From Auriscalpium vulgare (lineage: Eukaryota > Basidiomycota > Agaricomycetes > Russulales > Auriscalpiaceae): a DNA stretch of 64,000 bases. The stretch lies in assembly GCA_019915015.1 (NCBI GenBank), contig JAHBBC010000004.1:1364001-1428000 (forward strand). Reading direction: 5' to 3'. Position 1 is the stretch's first letter; each line of letters begins with the position of its first letter. A model generated the notes under the pieces. The model did no database searches, was not told the origin of the DNA, and saw nothing but the letters and a program-made list of their open reading frames with translations. The position numbers were made by a program, and so were the translations under genes. This document shows, piece after piece, positions 55,165-64,000 of the stretch.

Positions 55165-56400
55165 AGCGCGCCAGTAGTGGGCACGGTAGCAGTTGCAGAG
55201 GCAGTGACCGAGGTAGAGTGACAGGCCCCGCAGGTCGCGGCCAGGGCTGAGTCGGACGAGGCGCGTTGCCGAGAGTACCACGCAGTTCATCCAAGGATCG
55301 ACGCTGCCAGAGCGGCGATGCCGGCGTCCGGATGTCGCGTGAGTTCGGTGGGTCTTGAACGCATGTACCATGCGGCCAAGAACTTGAAGAAGCCACGAAG
55401 CCGTCGCGGCCCTGTGCATAGACGCTGGGCGTGCACCGCACGAAGAGGTGAGAATCGAAAAGGGCGACTAACAATACAGATCCTTGCTCTCGAAGCTCGG
55501 CGAACGCGAAGAGCAGTGAGTTATTCACAGCGCAAGTGATTGACGATTTGACTACGGCTTCGGTCGTTCCGCTGCGACCACCCAAGCTTGGCTCTTGGGA
55601 CCAGGCGCATAGATCGTGACCCAGAGGTTTGATCGCACAGAGCGCACAAACTCTGACACGAATGCGTCCGCGGCGTCCGCTTCGTCGTCCTTCGATATAC
55701 CTGAAGTTGGTTATTCGTCTTGGGCGGCAGTGCGCACACACTTCAGGCGAGGATCGGGCGTCGACAAGACCATGACTGGGGTCCTACATCATCGAAGCGT
55801 GTCAAAATAAACGCCAGGTGTGTCCAAGTGACCTCCTGAGTTCTTTGCGCGGCCGTACACGACCAACGTTAGAAAATCAGTGTTTTCAGATCCGATCAGA
55901 TGGGCTCGTTATCTATAGCTCATGGCTCATAGATAACGGAGCCCATTCTGCACGAACCGAAATTATTCACAGAAAACCAGCCAGGCAGACCACTTCAGGG
56001 CGGTCCCGAATCTGGACGACACGCGCGATAGTGAGTCTAGACACTTCGCGAAGGATCTAAATGGAATAAAATCCACCTAAACTTCGAAAACAGAAGGATC
56101 ACATCAGTCCTGATGATACCAGATAGACTGTCATGGAGCTTGCCTTCGAAAGTTGACAGCATGTCAAGCACCTGGCTCTGGTGTCCTTGCTTCAACATCA
56201 TGCGAAAACGGGCGGCTTCGTCTCAGCGAATCGCGGAAGATGTGCATCTTCCGGCGCCCCCACGATGTTGACTTGAGACCGTTTTTCGAGTGCTATATGA
56301 GGGTGTGCGTGAGACTAGCTTAACATTGAGCACAGCAAACCATCACCACATGTCTGATGCTAGCTAACAATCCTTCATGTGGTCCTGTACGGGGTAAACA

Positions 56401-57047
56401 TCGGTGAGAAGAGCAAGGCTGTGTACCATCCACTTCCTTCCCGTCCGTGATACATTCTGCACTTCCTTCGCGCTATCCGCCAAGCACCGGAGTCAGCGAG
56501 TGCAAGGGAAAGTGGAACGTACCCCTGCGCCGCCATCGAGTACAGCAGCGTAAATTGGACAAGCATGCGCTAGCACCCCATGTCCTCAACCTGCAGTACT
56601 CAGTGGGCGAGGAAAGTCAACTGAAACGCGACTTGTGTGTGTGTACTTACCAAGGCCGGCATCATGCGGATTTCCTCGATGCGTAGGCAGAGGTCGTCCA
56701 CCGCCCGCGCCGAGGCCGCGAGGCGCGCGACGAGCGCGAGCCCGGCCTGCAAGCTTGACGTCATGACGACACGACGCCCCGAACAACCGAAGGAGATCCT
56801 TCAAGTGGCCTTGTGCTCGTTCAACGGGGATCAGGATACTTACATAGCACATCGGAAATGTCGCGATGCGAGCAGGTTGTCCGGTGACAGCAAGCGGCGT
56901 CGTGCAAGGAAGGTCCTGCGACCCGATACCCTCGTGTCCTTGATGCTTTTCGGGTGCTTTCATTATCACTTTATCCAGCTATCTGTCCCAGAAACACGAT
57001 CTAAAGGACCTCATCTCAGACAACCACATGACGCTTGTTTGCATACC
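56401..57047. other. Unassigned interval between repeat E and HAMP copy 2
   Basis: One minus-strand exon-like stretch at ~56,764-56,653 (MTSSLQAGLALVARLAASAR, DDLCLRIEEIRMMPAL) ends at a good donor. I could not link it to other exons or a family. Confidence 0.35.
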
Positions 57048-57988
57048 CTATATAGCGGCCGCGAGTTTGTCGACGAGTTTGTTCACGGCCGTGACAAGCT
57101 CCAATGCGTCTCCAGACACGTCGTTGATCGTGATCTTTTCGGCGATCTTGCCCTCCGACAAATCCGTCTGCCAAGAAATAAATTGTCAAGACCGTGACCG
57201 TAAACAAGGACAAGGCTGACGTACCGTAACTCTGATGGCCTCTCGCACCAAGAATGCGACCTGCATGAGTCCAGGCGTGTCGGAACGGTCGAAACCCAAC
57301 AGGTCGAATTCAACCTTACAGTGGCTGCCGCCGTATTCAAGCCCTTCACCATCTCCACCCATTTGCCCTGCGGCCCATGCAATCGCGTCCGCCAGCCGTC
57401 GGAGAGCTCGAAGGAGAGCTCGTCCGGGGCGCCGCCGAGCACCCTGCCGCACCCGAGCAATCAGCATGCCCGCCCCGCGAGCAATCGCGGGATGACGTAC
57501 CCTTGGCTCATCTCGCCCGCAGCACGCAGCGCCGTCGCTGCGACAAATTCGAGCCGGTCCGCCATACTATTGACCACGTCCTTGAGCTGAATCATCAGCG
57601 CGCCCTCCACAGACACGGTTATGCGCGTCTGCAGGTCCCCAATCGCGATTGCGTTGCACACGCGCGCGATGTCCGAAACCTGCATCTTCAGCAGCCGGAG
57701 CTCTTCCTCGGCCAGTGGGCGAGGGGGCTGCTGGAGCAGGGCAGGCGGGGGCGGCGCTGCCAGGGCACCGGGGGTCGAGTCGTCGGGTATCGCACTATGC
57801 GCGGCGGCGGGTTGGCTGCGGCGAGCGATGGCGTCAATCGCGCGCAGTATCTCGGTGGCTTGAGGGGAAGCTGGGCCAGAGTAGGCCGGAGTGGATGCCG
57901 GAACGGGCCCGTGCTCGTAGAGGGCAAGCACCGCGAGAAGGTGCGCCTCAAGAGGAGTCAGGGAGTCAGACTGCGCCGTCGTGGACAT
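57048..57988 (-). CDS. HAMP-domain protein without kinase, 255 aa (copy 2, internal deletion)
   Basis: Exons 57988-57501, 57443-57320, 57260-57225 and 57167-57048 join in phase. An upstream in-frame ATG at 58,021 adds 11 residues. The N-terminal half matches copy 1 (IARVCNAIAIGDLQTRITVS, VEGALMIQLKDVVNSMADRL). Exon 2 jumps from LSFELSDGWR straight to GPQGKWVEMVKGLNTAAAT, so about 78 residues with the central HAMP-like repeat of copy 1 are missing but the frame is kept. The end is ITINDVSGDALELV and VNKLVDKLAAAI. No kinase domain. The intact frame after an internal loss suggests it is not simply decaying. Confidence 0.72.
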
Positions 57989-58606
57989 GGATGCGGTATG
58001 GAAGGAGATCGATGGAGCCAATTTCTATGTTGCTAGCCGATACGGTATATATCTGACGTCCACATGCTTAGCTGATGGTCCATATGAGCATGTAAGAAAA
58101 GCGCACCTCGAGGCGCCCGCGGTCGCTCCACATGGAAACCCGAGCCTCTCTCCATGGGATACTTTGGAGATGGGGTATTGAAAAGGTCGATTCCAGGGAG
58201 CACGGTGCAGATTGCGCGGTGAGGGGACCAGGCTGTTCAACTGACTAGGGCGAGCCCAGTTAAATGATTTTTCGCGCGTCGACTAGCGAGCAGATTGCTT
58301 GAGATCGTATAGCGAGCTCACATCAAAATGTTCTGAGAGATAGGTAGAACGCATATATGCGCGGAAACGAGGATGAGTTGGTTGAAGAGCAAGAGCCACT
58401 GACGGGTTCGCGTAACTATTGCCGGTAGCGCCGGGCCGCGTCCCGCCGGTCTTGCGATGCCAGCGAGTGCAAGCGGCTCGCGACGCAGAGCGTAACTTGT
58501 GGGATGGAACTATGCGTACAGATGCTGACTTCAATCTATAAGACAATTACATCATGCTGAGACTGCGAAGCCCTATTTATTTGCACCAGCGGCCCTCGGT
58601 TCTTGC
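57989..58606. repeat. Upstream region of HAMP copy 2, duplicated at 42,560-43,290
   Basis: Shares blocks with 42,560-43,290 (cacatgcttagctgatggt, gcgcacctc..gaggcgcccgcggtcgct, gtagaacgcatatat). Same order and orientation: HAMP gene, spacer, SDR 3' end. Confidence 0.7.
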
Positions 58607-59806
58607 TTATGTGCCGGCCGGGAAGTCCGTCGACGCAAACACGTCCTTCCATTCGTCGATTCGCTTCACCGTCTCCCCGCACACCTCGCGCGTCACGTAC
58701 ATCGTGTCGCTCCCGAGATGCAGCACGGGTGGGAGCGGGCGACCCGCCGCAGCGCCCTCGCCGCGCACGAAGTCGACGACGAGCGCGACGAGCTTCTTGG
58801 GGTCTCCGGGCTGCCTTCCGTTCGCCCCTGCGCAACGCCGTCAGCATGGAGAAGGAGATACGCTGGAAGGAGAGGAGCGTACCGGTGAAGAGCGCGTCAG
58901 TGGCCGCCGTCACTTCTTTGTAGTCCTCGATGCGCGAGATGTATGGGGCGACTTGGCCCTCGGCGAGGAAGGCGGTGCGGAAGAAGCCCGGCTCGACGCA
59001 GATGCTGCGCAGTCCGAGCGGGGAGATCTCGTGGTTGAGCGCCTCAGAGATCGCTGAACACGCCCACTGTCAGCGCAAGAAAAATGACGAAGAGTCGTGG
59101 GGCGTACAGCGGTTGACGGCCTTCGTGGCGGCGTACAAGCCGCAGCTGGCGACGGTGCTGTAGCGAAAGAAAAATGTGAGATAGATAGAGCACAAAGCTG
59201 GGGGAAGGACGTGCCGCCAGCCTGCAATAGAACCGAGCCATATGACAGTGCCGGTGCGACGAGCGCGCATGTACGGCAAGAATGCGCGTGCGACGTTCAG
59301 CCCGCCAAACACGTTGGTGCTGCAGACGAAAATGTCAGGAAAAACGTCCCCGTAAAAGCTTGCGGCTTACTTGAACTGATCGTAGGTTTCTTCGGGACTG
59401 TATATGCACTTCAGAAGAGCAATTGATTTCGATGATATGAGATACATACGTGTTCTCCTCAACAGCGCCAACGAGCGCATACCCGGCGTTGTTCACCAGC
59501 ACATCAACGTGCCCGTGCAGCGCAATCGCTTTCTTCGCGACCTCGTGCAATGTGTCGAGAGGCGCAGTCACGTCGAGCTCGAGAACGTCGGCACCCGCGG
59601 CCTTGAGGTCATCGAGCCGGGCGAGGGACCGAGTGCGGCCAGTCGCGATGACTTTATCGCCACGCTTGAGCGCCGCGAGAGTCAGATCACGGCCGATACC
59701 TGAGCTTTTAAAGAAGGGCGTTAAATGGGCCAGGATATGATATGAGAGCGATTGATAGGCAAACGTACGAGCAGCCTGTGATGAGCCAGACGAGTTGACC
59801 AGTCAT
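58607..59806 (-). CDS. Short-chain dehydrogenase/reductase (SDR), 288 aa
   Basis: Classical SDR oxidoreductase. Seven exons join in phase: 59806-59769, 59704-59450, 59397-59371, 59319-59215, 59157-59108, 59053-58883 and 58827-58607. Motifs: cofactor TGxxxGIG as TGCSSGIGRD; LDVTAPLD; NNAG in VDVLVNNAGYALVGAVEE; catalytic Ser in GSIAGW; active-site YxxxK as LYAATK; VEPGFFRT after it. The exon 4 donor appears to be GC (CG|gcacgt), needed to keep the YxxxK frame. Substrate cannot be deduced; similar fungal SDRs act on varied alcohols and ketones. The last codons and 3' flank are duplicated at 43,226, fused to an APH relic. It looks functional. Confidence 0.9.
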
Positions 59807-61014
59807 ATCTGCTATTAGATTATTAGATGGTGAAGTTTCTGGGAGGGCTTGGAGTGCAGAGCGGATGATAACAATTATCGATGCATACACACCAGTATTT
59901 ATACGCAGGGTACGAAGCCTTCCGGGAGTCCCGGCTGCTTCAACTTGAATTCTTCAACGGACGCGTAGCGCGTTGGTGACATAGCGGCTGATAGCGTGCG
60001 AGGTGAGACAACATGTCTCACAGATATGTCTCACATCTATGCACGCCGTAGATCCATTGCAGTAGATCGAAGGATTTCAATGTGAAGGTGGGTACGGTCG
60101 GTATTGGAGAGCTGCGGGCTGACTGCGGCCTGCGGCCACCTATGCATTGAGCGGTGCGATTTTATCGGACACCAAAAGAAGAATGAGAGTGAGTCAGTCT
60201 CCGTGTATACCCGATACATAAATACGATACGTCTGAAAACTCACAAGGATGGCAAGAGGAGGTTGAAGTTGCTGCCAGTGGTGGCGACTAAGGACTTACT
60301 TGCAATTGAATAAATTCAATTTTCCAGCGCGGCGGGCTCGCAGTGGGCTCTTCAAGCTTCATCTCCCATCGCAGAGCTTCAACGGCGCACTCCCCTCGCA
60401 TCACCTCGCATCTCCTGTGACTCCTCGGATGACCGTGCTTCAAGCTTGATCCGTGTCGACACAGCAATTTCCGATTTAATTGCAAGTCGATCGGCGGCCT
60501 CGACTCGGACCTGTACTTCGGCACTGGCTTCGCGTGTTGCATGACTACAAGGCTGTGGTGCATCCACAGCTAGTGTCCGTGGCTTGGCACAGAAGATGGT
60601 CGACATTCAGAGCTACGGTATGTTCTCGATAAAGTGACCGACCACTGGTCGATTCAACCCGACGTTTCCCACCCACTATTTGTATCGTCCACCTCAGGCT
60701 GTCGACGCCCGTAGTCTGGTATGGCGATGGAAGCATTGGAAGGGGATGGCTGAGAGTCATGCAGTAGTGATGAGGGGTGGCAGAGGGTGATGCAGTGTGA
60801 TATTTGCTGTCGCCGGTGCGTGCACATCCAGTTTGCTGGTTGAACAACTCGATAACCTCGCTTTCTGTCTTCAGCGTTTTCTCCGTTGACGGCAAGGCCG
60901 CCATGCGCGTTGCACCTGCGAACTCTTCGACTTGTACACTGGGCCAGTCTCCTAACTCCATATGTGCCAAAGCCAAGCTTCCTTTGCTTTGACTCGCAGC
61001 CTCCGCTTTCAACC
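59807..61014. other. Intergenic between divergent SDR and APH genes
   Basis: No gene recognised. It contains the promoters of both flanking genes. This whole stretch plus most of the SDR gene is missing from the duplicate at 43.3 kb. Confidence 0.55.
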
Positions 61015-62277
61015 ATGGCCACCACCTCCTCCAGCTCAGGCTCCTCCACGGACTCGTCCGAAGCCTTCATTGCGTCTCTCGACCACGAGGCCATCGTCCA
61101 ACTCGCGCTGTCCACCCACGATCCCGGACCCCACGCCAGCGCCAACATGGCCTGCACGGTCCTCACCCCGCCCGAGTATGGCGCGTACAACGTCGTCTAC
61201 ACCCTCCACTTTTCCGACGACACGCGCTGGGTCATGCGCATCCCGTTCGGCGAATGGACTGCCACGCGCGCACGCTCGATGCGCCTCAATGTCATCGCGC
61301 AGCAGCACATCCAATCGCACACCTCCGTCCCCATCCCACGCATCCACGCATACGACTGCTCCGTCGCGAACGCGCTCGGCCATCCATACACAATCGCCGA
61401 CTTTGTGCCCGGCCGCCGGCTCGTGGACGTGTGGTACGACGCTGGGTGGTGGACGGGCGCGCGCACGAAGGAGCGCTTCATACGGTCGGTCGCGCGGCAC
61501 ATGGTGGACCTCGCGCGGCTCGAGTTCAGCCAGATCGGGCGGCTCGACCGCGCAGAGCCTGACGGGACGCCTTTCATCGGACCCCTCGAGTCGAGCCGCG
61601 CGCTCAATTCCGATCTGCCTGGCCCCGACACCGAGCTCGGGCCGTTCACCTCGACGCACGCGTTCCTCTCCGCCGTCCTCGCGCTGCGCCGCCGGAGCGA
61701 CGACCTCCCCGCTCTCGCGGCGCTGCAGCTCTTCGTCGGCGCGCTGCCGGATCGCGCGTACGATGGCCCGCCGTTCCACTTCGAGCACCCGGACCTCGAC
61801 TCGCAGAACCTCTTCGTGGACGAGGCGACGGGCGATGTCGCGGGCATCATCGACTGGGACGGCGTCGCCGTTGTCCCGCGGGAGATCGGCGCGCTCACGT
61901 ACCCCTCGTGGATCACGGTCGACTGGGATCCGCAGATGTACAGCCAGTACAGGGAGAGCCCGAATTACGATACGGAGGCCGATCTGGATGGCTATCGCAG
62001 GGTGTTCCTGGACGAGGTCGGCAAGGCGGGGACGGACGAGATGGCTGGCGTCACGCGCAACTCGCACGTCGTGTCGACTCTGTATCTGGGGCTTGTCGCG
62101 GACTACTCGCGGCCGGAGATTGTGAAGCGCCTCGGGAAGTACATCTTTGGGTCGTCGAGGGTGACGTCTGAGGTGCTGGAAGGACTCGAGCATGCGGCAT
62201 GGTTCAATCAAGGTCCGGATGTTGTCGCGGAGGTGACTGGTAGGTGTTGCTTGCCTGCATCTCCACAGTGTAACTGA
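61015..62277 (+). CDS. APH-family (aminoglycoside phosphotransferase-like) kinase, 420 aa
   Basis: Protein-kinase-like fold enzyme of the APH/choline-kinase clan. A Ser-rich leader is followed by an N-lobe (MACTVLTPPEYGAYNVVYTL, WVMRIPFGEW). Then VPIPRIHAYDCSV leads into the hinge, with catalytic Brenner motif HPDLDSQN (Asp260, Asn265) and metal-binding Asp in IIDWDG (Asp280). The C-terminal part is helical (HVVSTLYLGLVADYSRPEIV). All key residues are present. In fungi such proteins are numerous and their substrates mostly unknown; drug resistance should not be assumed. The 3' end may instead be spliced (62,241-62,298), giving VAEVTDGL. A truncated copy lies at 43,317. Confidence 0.85.
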   Translation: MATTSSSSGSSTDSSEAFIASLDHEAIVQLALSTHDPGPHASANMACTVLTPPEYGAYNVVYTLHFSDDTRWVMRIPFGEWTATRARSMRLNVIAQQHIQSHTSVPIPRIHAYDCSVANALGHPYTIADFVPGRRLVDVWYDAGWWTGARTKERFIRSVARHMVDLARLEFSQIGRLDRAEPDGTPFIGPLESSRALNSDLPGPDTELGPFTSTHAFLSAVLALRRRSDDLPALAALQLFVGALPDRAYDGPPFHFEHPDLDSQNLFVDEATGDVAGIIDWDGVAVVPREIGALTYPSWITVDWDPQMYSQYRESPNYDTEADLDGYRRVFLDEVGKAGTDEMAGVTRNSHVVSTLYLGLVADYSRPEIVKRLGKYIFGSSRVTSEVLEGLEHAAWFNQGPDVVAEVTGRCCLPASPQCN

Positions 62278-62456
62278 CAAGTCGAGCTCCTGAATAGACG
62301 GCCTTTGAACGCTACACACGCCCATGGCGCTGGCCTGGCCGCCGGTGTCGTAAATGCGAGGATTTCAATCGTCCCGCCAGCTCTCGAGATCTCATACCAC
62401 CCCTGTATCATATACATAGAAATTGTATCCAATCGGAAATCAGAAGCCTTGCCGCC

Positions 62457-64000
62457 TTACACCTCTCCCAACCCCGCCATCGCGAACTTTTCCTCTTGCA
62501 GACGGACCTCCACGCGCACGTCATCGCTCTCCTTACGCTCATTTCTATCACCCTGCACCCCATCGAAGTCCAGGTGTATCCTGCCCATCGACTCGGGGTC
62601 GGTGACCTGCGTTTCGTCGTCGCGGAGCATCGTGCGGAAGCGCAGCTCAGTCGGGGGGCCGTCGCTCGGGGTGGTGAGGCTGCGCAGATTTCGCGGAATG
62701 AGGGAGGGTTAAGTAGGGAAACAGGGGTGCACGTACTGGAACTCGGTGAATGGCCTGTAACTGGAGAGTGATCTGTACATCCGCGTTGCGCCTACCGTTA
62801 GGATCGCGGCTGTGATAAGGCCGCGGTGAGCAAAGGGGTAAAGGAGATGAGAGATATTGAAGCACTTACACATCGTACTTTGGCACATCTACGTCAGCGC
62901 AGAGTTGTGGTCAGGTCATCATAGAACAACTTCTCTAGCACGCACCACGTTCAATGCGTCTGACATAGACCATCGATGAGATGTCAGCATCTATAGAAGC
63001 TTTCGCGCGATGAGGTACGCGCACCATTGAGATCCAAGGCAAGGAGAACCTAAGAAACGCGCACGCAATCAATCTCTCGGTATGGTATACGCCAATGCTA
63101 TCACAGGAGACCTACCACAGCGGGGATTTCCGCCAACGCAGCGAGAGCGAGCCACATCAGCCCCTACGCCATCTCCCTGAGTACAGTTCCTCGAATGATT
63201 TGAAGCGCAAGCGTACGAACCTGGTGCCACAGCAGCGTAAACAGGTTGTGCGGACCTAACAGCTTGAGTTTGTCTTGCGGGCGATGCCTCATGATGCCGA
63301 CGAGCATCACGATAAGGAGAACTATGTCGGAGACCGCTATGCCAATGCCGTTGGCAAGGTTGTTGACTGTGTTTATGGGCATGCAGACACCGGCGAGTGG
63401 GTCGTATATTGACCGAACCTGATGTGATATATATTGAGTGGATGGCGGAGACGGGAAAATGTCGCCGAGAAGCACTCACCAGAGTAATGTCTACGTTGAT
63501 GCGAGAATGAATTGAGCATAAACAATATTTCCAAGGTCATGGTAGTGTTGGACGCACGGCGGACATTCAGGGCGAAGCTTCCAATCCAGACGGTCATGGA
63601 GAGCACAGATACGTAGACGTTGCGGTCCCAGATGGCTATGCTGTGACGGTGGTTAGCACGTCGGCGGGGAGTGTGATTACTCGTCGGAAACTCACATCCG
63701 CAGGATAATGATAGACGACGCGAGGCTCATGGCGATGTACCCCCAGGTCTACGCAGGCGGATTCAATATGCTGGCCTCGATTGTTGAGCATATTACCACT
63801 CACGTATACCGCTACATCCCACGCCTCAGAATGATCGACTAGAATAAATACCGCGAGCAACTAGAAGGCCAAAAATGGCACGCACTCTGCAATTCGTCAA
63901 GCCAGTGAAGTCCTTCGGGACGATGATGCATACGAAGCTGATGACCGTAGAAATCCGGCACCACACGTATATCCAGATCGTCCATCGGTATGTTCGGCGT
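62457..64000 (-). CDS. Multi-pass membrane protein (agaricomycete serpentine type), right-truncated
   Basis: Minus-strand multi-exon gene entering from beyond 64,000. Hydrophobic segments in order: WIYVWCRISTVISFVCIIVP, an LLAVFILV stretch, YIAMSLASSIIILR, VYVSVLSMTVWIGSFAL, NGIGIAVSDIVLLIVMLVGI, GLMWLALAALAEIPAV. Then LDLNDALNV and ILTVGATRMYRSLSSYRP, the usual end of this family's last helix. A cytosolic acidic tail follows (LRDDETQVTDPE...LGEV, stop at 62,457). At least six spans are visible, and the N-terminus is outside the window. The family is common in mushroom genomes but has no assigned function. It is not a recognisable STE3 pheromone receptor. Confidence 0.75.

Larger units (their letters stand above)
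54840..56400 (-). repeat. Dispersed gene-derived repeat, inverted copy E
   Basis: Reverse complement of the second half of copies B and D. It runs from the tgttagctagcatcagacatg landmark, past the hairpin (55,917-55,938), to the peptide gene at 55,102-54,856. Together with 54,100-54,840 it forms an inverted duplicate of 40,080-42,350. Confidence 0.75.

Noticed and set aside
54839..55741. A 300-codon minus-strand frame covering the copy E peptide gene
   Set aside because: Its first two thirds are repeat DNA without codon conservation against copies B and D. The shared TATA box and the silent-only exon 2 changes support the short spliced gene inside it.
61036..62325. A 429-codon minus-strand frame
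   Set aside because: Antisense shadow of the APH kinase gene in GC-rich DNA; composition is Arg/Val/Glu with no motifs, while the plus frame has all kinase motifs.
62457..64000. STE3 pheromone receptor
   Set aside because: The spans and the conserved end (ATRMYRSLSSY) match a different agaricomycete membrane family; no STE3 motifs were seen.
1..64000. tRNA genes, rRNA, CRISPR arrays, bacterial promoters
   Set aside because: No cloverleaf with B-box, rRNA core or spaced-repeat array was noticed; the DNA is eukaryotic.

Overview
The window is genomic DNA from a filamentous basidiomycete, most likely an agaricomycete. Coding regions are split by many 45-60 nt GT-AG introns. The gene families are typical of mushroom-forming fungi: an F-box protein, a DUF6698-like protein, KDZ and Plavaka transposases, a serpentine membrane protein and a secreted sedolisin. 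No tRNA, rRNA, CRISPR array or bacterial-type operon was seen.

Layout. 1-407 is the 5' part of a mitochondrial succinate/fumarate carrier gene (minus strand). 0.4-9.3 kb is gene-poor and holds one intronless F-box gene plus short tandem duplications and gene remnants. 9.3-10.7 kb is a DUF6698-like gene. 10.9-29.8 kb is a nested transposon nest: a Plavaka transposase gene (minus) is split by a ~13.1 kb KDZ-type element (about 13,351-26,432). That element has its own CxC2-KDZ transposase, a cyclin gene copy with one in-frame TAG, a ~0.8 kb palindrome, three intact plus-strand genes of unknown function and a tandem-repeat right end. 30.4-31.7 kb is a TRAPPC12-like gene, frameshifted and cut off by a dispersed repeat. 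34.7-36.3 kb is an intact NAD-dependent formate dehydrogenase.

36.3-62.3 kb is a rearranged, segmentally duplicated tract. Five copies (A-E) of a gene-derived repeat, three copies of a HAMP-only gene and two copies of an APH-type kinase gene lie in direct and inverted order, mixed with intact single genes (sedolisin, SDR, APH kinase). The window ends in a multi-TM membrane protein (minus, running off the right edge).

The most interesting content is in this tract. Four small genes share one architecture: a TATA box about 50-60 nt upstream, a signal peptide in exon 1, a 52-60 nt phase-1 intron, then a short exon with a W-L-(K/R)-R dibasic core. They are at 38,067-37,741, 41,416-41,662, 53,072-52,846 and 55,102-54,856. 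One carries three W-L repeats separated by Kex2-type sites, like an alpha-factor precursor. Two are an inverted duplicate pair whose second exons differ only at synonymous sites. They look like a local family of Kex2-processed secreted peptides that ORF-based annotation would miss, because splicing is needed to reveal them. Function is unknown.
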